A DNA stretch of 64,000 bases from Palsa-461 sp036844945 (GCA_036844945.1 DAIUEV010000015.1:1-64000); one strand, 5' to 3'. Counted from the first letter of the stretch, positions 49,672 to 58,799 are shown. Program-made: numbers and translations. The notes: generated by a model not told the origin, from the letters alone.

Positions 49672-50415
49672 GTGAGCGGCCAGTGGTCCGAGACGGCCGG
49701 CCCCTCCGGGACGCTTCGCTTCTACGCGGCAGGTGGCTCGCGAGATGGGACCGCGCCACTCCTGCTCATCTGCCCGGAGCTGCCCTCCGTCGAGGGGGCC
49801 GGCGCCGACGTTGCCCTCCCTTACGAGGCGGTGGCCGAGCGGGTGGCCCAGGAGTCGGGCTGGCGGGTCCTCGCCGCGATGTTCCGGGGCCTCGGCGGGT
49901 CGGCCGGCAGCTTCTCGGCGGCGGGCTGGCTCGACGACGCGACCGCGCTTGTGGACGCCGAGATCGGGGTGCGGGCCGGGCTCCGGGCGGCCGGGTTCGG
50001 CCTCGGCGGGGCAGTGGCGCTGGCCCTCGCGGCGCGCGACGAGCGGGTGCGTGGGGTGGCCTGCTTCGCCGTGCCGACCGCGCTGGCCGGGTGGGGGAGC
50101 GACCCGGGGGCGCTGGCCGAGCGGTGCCGGTCGGCGGGGGTGATCGAAGCCGGGTTCCCCGCGGACCCGGCGGCCTGGGCGGCCGAGCTCGCCCTCCTCG
50201 AGCCGGCGACGTCCGTGTCCCGGCTCTCCGGGCGACCTCTCCTCGTCGTCCAGGGCTCCGAGGACAGCGCGGTGGCGCCGGGCTCGGCCGTGGCGCTCGC
50301 CGATGCCGGTGGACCGGGGGCCGAACTGCGCATGGTGCTCGGGGCCGGGCACTGGCTTCGCGCCGACCCGCGGGCCACCGCCACGCTCATCGGCTGGCTC
50401 GAACGTCAGTCCTGA
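49672..50415 (+). CDS. Alpha/beta-hydrolase fold protein without canonical nucleophile
   Basis: 247 aa from GTG 49672. Overall alpha/beta hydrolase: LLLICPELPSVEGAGADVAL, FRGLGGSAGSFSA, and late acid/His pair in VQGSEDSAVAP and LGAGHWLRAD. The nucleophile elbow reads GFGLGGA rather than GxSxG, so the Ser is replaced by Gly. Either the protein is non-catalytic or it uses another residue. Its 3' end overlaps the convergent thiE by 10 nt. Confidence 0.65.
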   Translation: MSGQWSETAGPSGTLRFYAAGGSRDGTAPLLLICPELPSVEGAGADVALPYEAVAERVAQESGWRVLAAMFRGLGGSAGSFSAAGWLDDATALVDAEIGVRAGLRAAGFGLGGAVALALAARDERVRGVACFAVPTALAGWGSDPGALAERCRSAGVIEAGFPADPAAWAAELALLEPATSVSRLSGRPLLVVQGSEDSAVAPGSAVALADAGGPGAELRMVLGAGHWLRADPRATATLIGWLERQS

Positions 50416-51047
50416 GCGACTCCCTCGAGCGATTCGGCGATCGCGTCGGACAGGGCACGGGCCGCCCGCTCCGGATCGGCCGCCTCGGTGAGGAAACGAA
50501 CGACCACGAAGTGCCGGGCGCCGGCCGAGGCGAGCTCGCCGACGGTGGCCGGTGTCACCCCGCCGGTCACGAACACCGGCCAGGGCGATCGGGCCGCCGC
50601 GGTCGTGAGGTAGCCCAGGCCGGTCCCGGCCCGCCCCGGCTTCGTCGGGGTCGGCACGACCGGCCCGGCCGAGAGGTAGTCGACCGGCTCGGCCAGAGCG
50701 CGCTCGAGGTCGTCGAGCGAGTGGGTCGAGTGGCCGATGATGGCGTCGTCGCCGAGCAGGCGGCGGGCCAGCGAGCACGGGGCGTCGTCCTGGCCGAGAT
50801 GCACGCCGTCCGCGCCGACCTCGAGCGCGAGGTCGGGGCGGTCGTTCAGGATGAACGGGACCCCGTGGGCCGAGCACACCTCGCGGGCCAGGCGAGCCCG
50901 CTCGAGCAGGGGCCGCGCCTCGAGCTCCTTGTCTCGGAGCTGGACGACGTCAACACCGCCGCGGATGGCGGCCTCGAGGAAGAGCGCGAGATCGGGGCGG
51001 TCCGCGGTGCAGAGGTAGAGCCGGCGGCCGGCGATGCCGACGTTCAC
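50406..51047 (-). CDS. thiE: Thiamine-phosphate synthase
   Basis: 213 aa TIM barrel. QLRDKELEARPLLERA, NDRPDLALEVGADGVHLGQDD, IGHSTHSLDDLERAL and the C-terminal VTGGVTPATVGELASAGA with the phosphate loop. Joins HMP-pyrophosphate and thiazole phosphate to thiamine phosphate. The ATG overlaps the stop of the upstream HhH-GPD gene (ATGA), implying coupling. No TPP riboswitch seen ahead of the pair. Confidence 0.88.
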   Translation of the reverse strand: MNVGIAGRRLYLCTADRPDLALFLEAAIRGGVDVVQLRDKELEARPLLERARLAREVCSAHGVPFILNDRPDLALEVGADGVHLGQDDAPCSLARRLLGDDAIIGHSTHSLDDLERALAEPVDYLSAGPVVPTPTKPGRAGTGLGYLTTAAARSPWPVFVTGGVTPATVGELASAGARHFVVVRFLTEAADPERAARALSDAIAESLEGVAQD

Positions 51048-51634
51048 GTAGCCGACTTGGCGGCCGCCTTCATCTGCTTCTTGAACTCGCGCACCTTCGC
51101 CAGGCTCGCCTCGCTCACGATGTCGGCCACCGACCGGAAGGAGCCGGGCTCACCGTACGGGACTGACGCTTCGACCCACCCCTCCGGCCTCACGCGCAGC
51201 TGTTTGCCGAGGAGCGCGGCGAAGATGCGGGCCTTCTGGTCCCCGAAGCCCGGAAGCGACTTGAGGCGGGCGACAAGCTCGTGGCCGCTCGTCACCCCCT
51301 TCCACACGTTGGCGGCGTCGCCGTCGTACTGTTCGGCAATCTCCGCCGCCAGGGCCTGGACCCGCTTGGCCATCGACGCGGGATAGCGGTGGATCGAAGG
51401 CTTGCCGGCGAAGGCAGCGGCCAGCTTCTCGGGGTCCATCGACGCGATGTCGGACGCGTCCAGCGGCCCTCCCAGCCGACGTTCCAGCTCCCGGGGGCCG
51501 CGGAAGGCCCACTCGAGCGGGACCTGTTGGTCGAGCACCATTCCGATGAGCAAAGCGAAAGGGCTCTCGGTGAGGAGCCGGTCCGATTCCGGGTCCTGCG
51601 CCAGCTGTAGCGCCACTACCTGGGACTTTGCCAT
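51044..51634 (-). CDS. HhH-GPD base-excision repair family protein
   Basis: 196 aa from ATG 51634. Contains LLIGMVLDQQVPLEWAF and the helix-hairpin-helix SLPGFGDQKARIFAALL, as in endonuclease III/AlkA relatives, but no Fe-S Cys cluster and no clear catalytic Asp loop at the end. This short family is widespread in actinobacteria and its repair substrate is not known to me. Forms an operon with thiE through a 4-nt overlap. Confidence 0.75.
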   Translation of the reverse strand: MAKSQVVALQLAQDPESDRLLTESPFALLIGMVLDQQVPLEWAFRGPRELERRLGGPLDASDIASMDPEKLAAAFAGKPSIHRYPASMAKRVQALAAEIAEQYDGDAANVWKGVTSGHELVARLKSLPGFGDQKARIFAALLGKQLRVRPEGWVEASVPYGEPGSFRSVADIVSEASLAKVREFKKQMKAAAKSAT

Positions 51635-51773
51635 GGGCGAGAGTGTACCGGGCCCTCGATCGGCTGCTGCTATCGATGATCGTGATACTGAGCCGTCGAT
51701 TGAGGTGCTTCGGTCCGGCCGAACGCATCTCACCACGAGGTTCGTCACGGCTTTCGTGCAAGGTCCGGCTGCT

Positions 51774-52424
51774 TCAGCGCGAACCAACTCTCGTCGGCAC
51801 CGCTGGCCCATCAGAAACTAAGGCCATCGCCGTGTCGACGATCCAGGCTTCGACCTCGTCGAAGGCCCAGCCGTATTCCCCGCCGAGGGTGCGCCAGGTG
51901 GCCGGAAGCGACAAGAAGCTCAGGACGTCCGCGGCGTGAGCGAGGGGCACTGTCGTTTTGACCTTTCCGAGCGACTCGAGCCTCTCGACCACGATTCCAC
52001 AACCGGCGCGATGGATGACCATCCCCTCCTCCCAGGCCTCGGCGGCAACGGGCTCGAACGGTGCGGCCGACTCGATCGCGAACATCAACTCCCCCGAGGT
52101 CTCCAACAGTCGCCTGACCCCAGCAACAAAGCGAGAGATCACTTGTCGTGCATCGCTGATCAGCTCGAAGGGTTCCCGCATATCCTCCGGCACCCCGGCG
52201 GCGACGGGGATCATCTTCCGCAGCTCGCCGAGGATCGCCGGCTTCGTGCCGACGCTCACATAGACGGTCGGCAATGCCACGCGTGCTGCGGCAGCGATGT
52301 CGGCGACGGTGGTCCGCGCATAGCCGCGCTCTATGAAGAGCGCCCGTGCCGCGTCGAGGATCGCTTGGCGCGTCGCCTCGGCTTGCTCCTGCCTGCGCTC
52401 CGAGTGGTACTTGGCCCTTGACAC
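51774..52424 (-). CDS. TetR family regulator divergent from a glycosyltransferase
   Basis: 216 aa, GTG start. HTH in ALFIERGYARTTVADIAAAARVALPTVYVSV. C-terminal ligand domain unique. The gene reads away from a glycosyltransferase and the 60-bp region between carries an imperfect palindrome overlapping both -10 boxes. It probably represses both genes and responds to the compound glycosylated (inference). Codons have more A/T than those of genes before 51.6 kb. Confidence 0.83.
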   Translation of the reverse strand: MSRAKYHSERRQEQAEATRQAILDAARALFIERGYARTTVADIAAAARVALPTVYVSVGTKPAILGELRKMIPVAAGVPEDMREPFELISDARQVISRFVAGVRRLLETSGELMFAIESAAPFEPVAAEAWEEGMVIHRAGCGIVVERLESLGKVKTTVPLAHAADVLSFLSLPATWRTLGGEYGWAFDEVEAWIVDTAMALVSDGPAVPTRVGSR

Positions 52425-52448
52425 ACCTCGATACTACAGTGTTACTAT
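52418..52448. promoter_or_regulatory. Shared divergent promoter/operator
   Basis: ATACTACAGTGTTACTAT (52431-52448) has symmetric half-sites ATAxTA / TAxTAT. The right half supplies -10 TACTAT (52443-52448) for the glycosyltransferase, with TTGACA at 52418-52423 (19-bp spacer). The left half, read on the minus strand, is TAGTAT 6 nt before the TetR GTG at 52424. A bound dimer would block both promoters. Confidence 0.55.
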
Positions 52449-52484
52449 TCATTAGACGATACATCTTACGATTTGGAGGTGCCG

Positions 52485-53795
52485 ATGGCACGCTTCTTGG
52501 TGGCGACCTACCCAGGCCCCGGGCACATCGCACCGGCTGCCCCGGTGGTGCGGGAGCTCTCGGGGCGGGGCCATGACGTGCGCTGGTACACCGGGTCTCG
52601 TTTCGCCGAGGTGGTTGCCGACGCCGGTGCGCGCTTCTGTCCAATGGCCAAGGGCCTCGACTGGGACTACAACGACTTGAACAGCTCGTTCCCCGGCCGT
52701 GCCGACCTAAAGGGGCTCAAGCAGGGGCAGTTCGACCTGATCGAGATGTTCGTGCGCCCCCTCCGTCACCATGTGCCCGCTCTCGCGGCCTTGACCAGAG
52801 AGGAACCCGCCGACGTATTCGTCTCGCACACCATCTTCTACGGCGGCGGGTGGCTGCACGAGATGGGGGGGCCGCCGAACGCCATGCTCGGCGACACCTG
52901 TCTCACCTACCCGAGCACCGACGTCGCCCCCTGGGGGATGGGATTGCCACCACGGGGCGGCTGGACCGGCCATCTCCGCAATCGAGCGCTTGGTGCCATG
53001 AGCCGGGCCGTGTTCTTCGCTCCGGTGGCGAAGGCGGCGCGAGAGGTCCGTGCCGAGCTTGGCCTTCCTCCCGTGCCGGTACGGGACCTCGGTTTCGGCC
53101 TCTCCCCGTACCTGCATATCCAGCTCTGTCCCCGCGGCTTTGAGTACCCCCGCTCCGATCTCCCCCCCGAGGTCCACTTCGTCGGCGCCCCTCTGCCGGC
53201 GCCGCCAGCAGGGTTCGCGGACAACCAACCGAGCTGGTGGCCGAGGCTCTCCGAAGCAAAGCACGTCGTCCTCGTCACCCAAGGGACGATCGCGACGGAC
53301 CCCAACGACCTTCTCGCTCCGTGCTTGAAAGGACTCTCCGGCCACGATCTGTTCGTGGTGGCGACCACCGGTGGTGCCGACCCGGCTGTACTCGGGGACC
53401 CACCCGCCAACGCCGTCGTCGAGAAGTTCGTTCCCTTCTCCGCTCTCCTGCCCCACGTCGACGTCATGGTCTCGAATGGCGGCTTCGGCTCCGTCCAATT
53501 GGCCATCGCCAACGGCATCCCGATGGTGGTGGCCGGCACGAGTGAGGACAAGAGGGAAGTGACCGCACACGTCGGCTGGTCGGGCATCGGGATCAACCTT
53601 CGGACGAGTCGTCCCTCACCCGCCGCCATCGCTGACTCCGTGGGGAAGGTGTTGAACGAGCCCAGGTTCCGTGAGCGGACCCGCGCGCTCCAGGCGGAAA
53701 CGAAGGACACGAGTCCCGCCGGAAGAGCGGCCGACCTTCTCGAAGGTCTCGCCGTCAAGGGGGCCGAGCCGGTTCGCAGTCGCGACACCCGATGA
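52485..53795 (+). CDS. UGT-like glycosyltransferase (MGT family)
   Basis: 436 aa from ATG 52485, with GGAGG 6 nt upstream. GT-B fold: begins ARFLVATYPGPGHIAPAAPV; donor-site region FVPFSALLPHVDVMVSNGGFGSVQLAIANGIPMVV resembles the NDP-sugar signature of macrolide and flavonoid glycosyltransferases. Transfers a sugar to a small hydrophobic acceptor, often for detoxification. Controlled by the divergent TetR gene. No deoxysugar genes adjacent. Confidence 0.87.
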   Translation: MARFLVATYPGPGHIAPAAPVVRELSGRGHDVRWYTGSRFAEVVADAGARFCPMAKGLDWDYNDLNSSFPGRADLKGLKQGQFDLIEMFVRPLRHHVPALAALTREEPADVFVSHTIFYGGGWLHEMGGPPNAMLGDTCLTYPSTDVAPWGMGLPPRGGWTGHLRNRALGAMSRAVFFAPVAKAAREVRAELGLPPVPVRDLGFGLSPYLHIQLCPRGFEYPRSDLPPEVHFVGAPLPAPPAGFADNQPSWWPRLSEAKHVVLVTQGTIATDPNDLLAPCLKGLSGHDLFVVATTGGADPAVLGDPPANAVVEKFVPFSALLPHVDVMVSNGGFGSVQLAIANGIPMVVAGTSEDKREVTAHVGWSGIGINLRTSRPSPAAIADSVGKVLNEPRFRERTRALQAETKDTSPAGRAADLLEGLAVKGAEPVRSRDTR

Positions 53796-54296
53796 GCCAT
53801 TAGTCAGACGCGCCTTCTCGCCTGACGCCGCACGCCGGCCCGCGTCCAAGTTGCGCCGACCACCGATTCGGCGCCCGGATCCCAGGCATGGGCTCTCGCT
53901 CGTATGCACCGCAGAACAACCATTCCGGCCTCGACCTCGACGGTCGACGAAGGCTGTCCGCCGCGCCAGATCGACGGATTGGTGGCACCTTCCCGGACAA
54001 CGGGGCAGCCTGCTTCCTATCGCGAACACGGGGAGGGTACGCGCAAAGTGCCGGTTGTCGACGGTGTCGGTTCGTGGCTAGGCAATCGTCCCAAACGTCG
54101 GAGCAGCACCCGCTGGCCTCGGACTTGAGCTCGAAGTCGGCGGGAATAGGATCTTCGCCTTGAGTTCAGTATGTGAGGCCACCGACATACGGTCAGCGAG
54201 CCCATACCCGGGCACGGCCCCCTTCGGGCGATGTCTGACGCTTGTACCGACAACCAGAACCCGTCATTCATGGACCCGACTAAGGAGGCAGGCGGC
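53796..54296. other. 500-nt gap without a supported gene
   Basis: Short ORFs occur in several frames, but none has family resemblance, good codon bias or a convincing ribosome site. Only the RBS for the next gene (AAGGAGG at 54282-54288) is clear. Confidence 0.6.
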
Positions 54297-55694
54297 GTGG
54301 CGAACATAGAGGCAGGGGCAGTCGCCGAGTTGCAGAGGAACGTCAGCGGCACCGTTGCCGAGCCTGGACAGGCGGGCTACGACAGTGCCATCAACATCTG
54401 GAACGCAGCTTGTATCCGCCGCCCGGCGGTTGTCGTCAGCTGTACCAGCAGGGAGGACGTGGCCGCGGCGTTGGCCTTCGCCCAGGAGCACAGGCTCGAG
54501 GTCTCGGTTCGCGGTGGCGGCCACAACTACGCAGGCTTTGCCCTCTGCGAGGGCGGTCTCATGATCGACCTCACGCCGATGAAGACCGTGACCGTCGATG
54601 CAGAGTCCCGTACGGCTCGGTGCGGAGGCGGCACGACATGGGGGGAGTTCGACGCGGCCACCCAGGCCCACGGGCTGGCGACACCGGGCGGTTTCATCAG
54701 TCGGACCGGGGTGGCTGGCCTGACCCTGGGTGGTGGTTTCGGCTGGCTGACCCGCCTGGCCGGACTCTCGGCGGACAACCTGATCGGCGCCGAGGTGGTG
54801 ACCGCCGACGGAAGGTTCCTACATGCGTCGGACACGGACAATCCCGACCTTCTGTGGGCCCTTCGGGGCGGTGGCGGGAACTTCGGAGTGGTGACCGAGT
54901 TCGAGTTCCGCCTCCACGCCGTCGGGCCCATGCTGCAGCTGGGACTCTTCTTGTTCAGCGCCGACCAGGGTCGGGAGCTGTTCCAGTTCGCTCGGAGCTA
55001 CGTCGAGACTCTTCCCGACGAGTGCGGAGTATTCATGGCCGGGTTGAGCGCGCCCCCCGAGCCCTTCGTGCCCACGGAGCTCCACTTCAGCCCCGTCTAC
55101 GGGCTGCTGGTCGTGGGGTTCGGGGACGAGGAGCAACACGCTCGGCTCATCGCGCCCATCAAGGAGGCCTTGACGCCGCTGGTGGAGCTGGTGACACCCA
55201 TCCCCTATGTCGGCCTCCAGCAGATGTTCGACGGCTCGGCCCCTTGGGGAATGCACAACTACGAGAAGGCCGTGTATCTCGCCGAGTTGAGCGACGGCGC
55301 CATCGAGGCCATCCTCGAGCACCAAGCCCGGAAAGTGTCACCGCTGTCGTTCGTGCCGATCTTCGTTCTAGGGGGTGCCTACCGGACGGCGGACGGCGAC
55401 GCCGGCGCCTTCGGAGGCAGCCGGGAGTTCCGTTACGTCGTCAACGTCTCCGGCACCGCAATGTCACCCGATGACTATGACAGCGAGCGTTCGTGGTCCC
55501 GCGAGTACTGGTCAGCGCTGGTCGAGCACGCCGTCGGTGTCGGCAGCTACGTGAACTTCATGAGCGAGTACGAGGAAGAGCGCGTCCGCAATTCCTATGG
55601 AGCCAAGTACGAGCGGCTCCAGAGGATCAAGACCACTTACGACCCCAACAACATCTTCCATCTCAACCAGAACATCCCTCCAGCGCGGAGCTAG
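54297..55694 (+). CDS. FAD-linked oxidase, berberine-bridge (BBE) family
   Basis: 465 aa from GTG 54297, decided by AAGGAGG 8 nt upstream; longer starts at 54231 and 54270 lack this. FAD-binding VAO fold: RGGGHNYAGFALCEGG with the His that covalently links FAD (residue 76), GGFGWLTRLAGLSADNLIGAEVV, LWALRGGGGNFGVVTEF, and the C-terminal BBE segment YDPNNIFHLNQNIPP. Oxidises alcohols, sugars or alkaloid-like compounds with O2. Cytoplasmic as no signal peptide is seen. Neighbouring glycosyltransferase may modify related molecules. Confidence 0.88.
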   Translation: MANIEAGAVAELQRNVSGTVAEPGQAGYDSAINIWNAACIRRPAVVVSCTSREDVAAALAFAQEHRLEVSVRGGGHNYAGFALCEGGLMIDLTPMKTVTVDAESRTARCGGGTTWGEFDAATQAHGLATPGGFISRTGVAGLTLGGGFGWLTRLAGLSADNLIGAEVVTADGRFLHASDTDNPDLLWALRGGGGNFGVVTEFEFRLHAVGPMLQLGLFLFSADQGRELFQFARSYVETLPDECGVFMAGLSAPPEPFVPTELHFSPVYGLLVVGFGDEEQHARLIAPIKEALTPLVELVTPIPYVGLQQMFDGSAPWGMHNYEKAVYLAELSDGAIEAILEHQARKVSPLSFVPIFVLGGAYRTADGDAGAFGGSREFRYVVNVSGTAMSPDDYDSERSWSREYWSALVEHAVGVGSYVNFMSEYEEERVRNSYGAKYERLQRIKTTYDPNNIFHLNQNIPPARS

Positions 55695-55919
55695 CCCCCG
55701 GCCATAGGAGCTGCCTCGGCGCCGGACACGGCATCGTGAGCGTCCCCTGAAGCGTTCCCCGCGGCGCCCCCGCGAGACGGTTGGATGACTCCCTGGAGAC
55801 GAGAGAGAGGTCGTTGCGAGCCCCCTGGCTCCCTTCGATCCGTCACCCATCCTCCGTTGCGGCACGCAGGATGTGCGACGACACCGATGCATGACTGGAG
55901 CCAGGGTCCCGAAGGGTTC

Positions 55920-56282
55920 CTAAGAAACCGTCGCCCCCCTCAGCCTCCGACGATTCGAAACCCGGCGGTGACCGCTGAAAGACCCTCCGTGCACCAGAGC
56001 AGCGAGCACCGCCGGATTCAGCGACCTCGGACCCAGTCCGACGTCAACCCGTGTGGGAGCGTCGGTCCATCGCTGCGCTTCAATTTCGTCCCAGAGAGCT
56101 GGATCAAGAATCGTGGCCCGCTCCTCTGCGGGCAACTCGTAGAACAGAACCCAACGGCCCAGGGCCTCGTCGAAGTAGCACGCCTCCTGCGGTGCCATGT
56201 CCCCCTCCAGGGCCCGACCAAACATCTCGAAGTCGTGCCTCAGACAGCACCAAGCCCAGCAATAGGGGTACTCGCTCGCCAT
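55920..56282 (-). CDS. Hypothetical protein, 120 aa
   Basis: From ATG 56282 with AAGGTG upstream. The N-terminal part MASEYPYCWAWCCLRHDFEM carries three Cys close together, and the middle (EALGRWVLFYELPAEERATIL) is hydrophobic-acidic, ending with a basic tail. Small soluble protein; no family recognised. The ORF stays open up to 56693, but the preceding part is Pro/Arg-rich and unsupported. Confidence 0.5.
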   Translation of the reverse strand: MASEYPYCWAWCCLRHDFEMFGRALEGDMAPQEACYFDEALGRWVLFYELPAEERATILDPALWDEIEAQRWTDAPTRVDVGLGPRSLNPAVLAALVHGGSFSGHRRVSNRRRLRGATVS

Positions 56283-56593
56283 GTTGCACCTTCCGCTTTC
56301 GACGGTTAAGTGAACAATGAGCCATTTCGCTTGTGACAAAACAGCCGCGCAACCTGTTGAAATGCGTGAGAAATTGCCTCGATACCTGTGTAGAAGGTTG
56401 TGGACAACGGGGGAGGGGTGGTTACGTGATCGGCCCGGAGCCGGGGTGGCTGATCGCTGAGCGCCGCTCACTGAGTTCCCCCGGGGGGTCGAACGGCAAA
56501 GGCCTTCACGCTGGGACACCGGGGGAGCGGAGGCGCTCACGGCGCAACCCTTGGCGGAGGTAGTCGAGAGAGCGGCCTCGTATCCTCTTTGAC
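56283..56593. other. 310-nt divergent gap
   Basis: Lies between a minus-strand hypothetical gene and the AAA ATPase. Contains TTGTGGACAACGG at about 56398-56410 and G-rich stretches. The only firm signal is TATCCT (56581-56586), the -10 of the ATPase gene. Confidence 0.5.
56581..56586 (+). promoter_or_regulatory. -10 element of a leaderless promoter
   Basis: TATCCT ends exactly 7 nt before ATG 56594. Confidence 0.55.
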
Positions 56594-57709
56594 ATGACCG
56601 TGCCGACCGACCCCTTTTCTCTCGTGCGCCCAGTTTGGCCACTGTCGGACCGGGGCCTCGGACAGCGGCTGATCGACCTGGCCCTGCTCCCATTCATCGC
56701 CGGGCAGCAGCCCTTTGCCCGCCAGGCGTCGTTCTCCGACTTCGATGCCATCGACCCCTTCATTCCCTCCGACGCCGTCGTCGACTGGGAGTACGACCAG
56801 GACGGGGGGGAACATCATCGGCTGGTCCACGGGGATGGATGGCGGGTCCACCTGCTGCTCATCCGGCGCCGGCCAGAGGTGCAGGTCCTGATAACCGCCG
56901 AGTCTCCCGAACTGGCCGAAAAGGTGCTCGCGGAGATCCGCGGTGGCATGCCAAGTCCGAGCGAGCCCGGGGAGCAGGCACGAGTGAGCCTGTGGAGTGC
57001 TGGAAGTACGGGATCACCCACGCGGTACCGACGTTGGATGGAAACGCCCCGATGGTCGGGCATCGTCCGGAACTATCCGCCCGACGTCGGCCGTGCTTTG
57101 ACCCGGGTCATGTCGATGGAGCAAGCCGCCGAGCGGGGTGGCAGGCTCATCTTGTGGTACGGGGAACCGGGGACCGGTAAGACGACGGCCGTTCGCGCTC
57201 TGGCCCGGGAGTGGATCCGGTGGGCCGACTTCCACTTCGTCCTGGATCCCGAGGAGTTCTTCGCCGGACCCGACTACCTGATGCACGTGGTGACTGCGGA
57301 GGACCAGTGGTGGGAGCGGACCACCTCGAGCCCAGACCGCTGGAAGGTCCTTGTCGTGGAGGATGCCGACGAGTTGATCAGAGCCGACGCCCGCCGGTCG
57401 GCAGGAGCATCGCTGGGGCGCCTACTCAACCTGACCGATGGCATTCTCGGACACGGCATGCGCGTGCTCCTGCTCCTGACCGCCAACGAGCCTGGACATG
57501 GGTTGCATCCAGCGGTCGTGCGCCCGGGCCGTTGCCTGGCCGACGTTCAGTTCGCCCTGTTCACCCGGACCCAGGCCGCCGATTGGTTGGCGGGCGCCGG
57601 CAAGCCACCGTCTCGGGACAGCACCCTGGCCGAGCTATACCGCCTGCGAGGCGATGTCGACACCATCGCTACACCGCGATCCGCGCCCGGTGGATCCGCC
57701 TATCTGTGA
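56594..57709 (+). CDS. AAA ATPase with DUF5925-type N-terminal domain
   Basis: 371 aa. N-terminal ~130 residues (FSDFDAIDPFIPSDAVVDWEYDQ) form a domain typical of actinobacterial DUF5925 proteins, followed by an AAA module: Walker A YGEPGTGKTTAVRAL, Walker B KVLVVEDADEL, sensor TANEPGHGLHPAVVRPGRC with an Arg finger-like RPGR. Resembles BCS1/FtsH-like AAA cores. Function unknown; remodelling of protein complexes is likely. Leaderless start; single gene between two hypothetical stretches. Confidence 0.8.
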   Translation: MTVPTDPFSLVRPVWPLSDRGLGQRLIDLALLPFIAGQQPFARQASFSDFDAIDPFIPSDAVVDWEYDQDGGEHHRLVHGDGWRVHLLLIRRRPEVQVLITAESPELAEKVLAEIRGGMPSPSEPGEQARVSLWSAGSTGSPTRYRRWMETPRWSGIVRNYPPDVGRALTRVMSMEQAAERGGRLILWYGEPGTGKTTAVRALAREWIRWADFHFVLDPEEFFAGPDYLMHVVTAEDQWWERTTSSPDRWKVLVVEDADELIRADARRSAGASLGRLLNLTDGILGHGMRVLLLLTANEPGHGLHPAVVRPGRCLADVQFALFTRTQAADWLAGAGKPPSRDSTLAELYRLRGDVDTIATPRSAPGGSAYL

Positions 57710-57936
57710 CGTGACCAAACCGCGTCACCCAACCTTTTGGGTTGCCATGAGACCGCCGAATCCACGACAACGCGTCTGGAGAGCTGCCGGCCTGACGGCA
57801 GCAACTGTGCCGACTGATGTCGAACGGTCATCATCGCCCGGCTCGGTCAATGGGCCAATACCAGACAGGGGCGGCCGCGACCGGATGAGAACCTGACGTC
57901 TCGAGCACTCGGAGCGCTGGACCATGTCGAAACGAG
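57710..57936. other. Gap before the cold-shock gene
   Basis: No supported gene. A small CAACC-TTTTG-GGTTG hairpin lies near 57729-57743, without a T-tract. The next element is the cspA promoter region. Confidence 0.4.
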
Positions 57937-57942
57937 TACGAT
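57937..57942 (+). promoter_or_regulatory. Possible -10 of the cold-shock gene; long 5' UTR
   Basis: TACGAT (57937-57942) would start a transcript about 95 nt upstream of the cold-shock ATG, a long leader as is usual for cold-shock mRNAs. No good -35 seen. Confidence 0.35.
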
Positions 57943-58045
57943 AGAGAGCGCGAACAGTCCGGTTTTCACGCAGGGCTGTCGTCGTTGCTGGTTGACGCTA
58001 GGTCTCCCGCAAATGGTTCGTGCGTGGAGAAACGAGGCAGCAATC

Positions 58046-58249
58046 ATGGCCACAGGCACCGTGAAGTGGTTCAACGCCAGCAAGGGATACGGGTTCATCA
58101 CCCCTGACGACGGCACTGCCGACGTCTTTGTACACTTCTCGTCCCTCGAGGGCTCGGGCTACCGAGAGCTCACGGAGGGGCAAAAGGTTGACTTCGAGAC
58201 CGAGCAAGGACCCAAGGGTCTCCAGGCCAAGCGCGTTCGATCGCTCTAG
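58046..58249 (+). CDS. Cold-shock protein
   Basis: 67 aa from ATG 58046. Single cold-shock domain with RNP1 KGYGFITP and RNP2 VFVHFSS, start MATGTVKWFNASKGYGFITP. Binds single-stranded RNA/DNA as chaperone in cold or stationary phase. The in-frame upstream starts to 57992 are unlikely because the family begins at MxxGTVKWF. Sequence is complete with no frame breaks. Confidence 0.95.
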   Translation: MATGTVKWFNASKGYGFITPDDGTADVFVHFSSLEGSGYRELTEGQKVDFETEQGPKGLQAKRVRSL

Positions 58250-58472
58250 GGGCCACATCTCTGGAGCAACTTGACTTGGTGCTCGTTGCTGCCAGTGATG
58301 GACAGTCAGCCCCTTTCCACGCGGGCCAAATGATCGCCCGATGGCCGATCTAGACCCGTTTTCGACCGCCGATGACGGATCGAAGTCATGTTGTGTTGGG
58401 CGGTCAGATTTGGGCGTGCGGTTGGAGCCCCACATTGAGATCGACGTATTCGAGGTGCGTGAGGCGCCGGGC

Positions 58473-58799
58473 CTACGGCTCGGTCACACTCCAGCCCCGA
58501 CGCCGAAGCTCAGCGGCGAGCTGCTCAGCCGGCATAAGGCGTATCGCGTGCTCAAAGGCAGACAGCTTTGCCGTTGGTACAGCGACGAGGGGGCTTCCGT
58601 CGAACTCGGCTGCCTGTAGTCGGTCGATGAACGAGGACGCCTCGTCCCGAGTGAATTTGCCAGCCGCCTGGCGCTGAGTGAACCCCATTGGGCCCCGGGC
58701 CTCGCGGAAGTTGGCGTAGCCGCAGTTCTGCAGGCAGGCCAGCAGCTCCTGGATCTGCCTCGACGAAGCCGGCGGACCCGATTGTTGACCGAATGCCAT
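58473..58799 (-). CDS. Hypothetical protein, 108 aa
   Basis: From ATG 58799, with GAGG a few nt upstream. Contains SRQIQELLACLQNCGYANFREARG, FTRDEASSFIDRLQ and a C-terminal helix LMPAEQLAAELRRRGW. The repeated helix-hairpin pattern resembles small DNA- or protein-binding domains, but I cannot name the family. Convergent with the cold-shock gene. Confidence 0.55.
   Translation of the reverse strand: MAFGQQSGPPASSRQIQELLACLQNCGYANFREARGPMGFTQRQAAGKFTRDEASSFIDRLQAAEFDGSPLVAVPTAKLSAFEHAIRLMPAEQLAAELRRRGWSVTEP

Noticed and set aside
53888..54163. Short ORFs in the gap after the glycosyltransferase
   Set aside because: No family resemblance, weak codon bias and no ribosome site in any frame.
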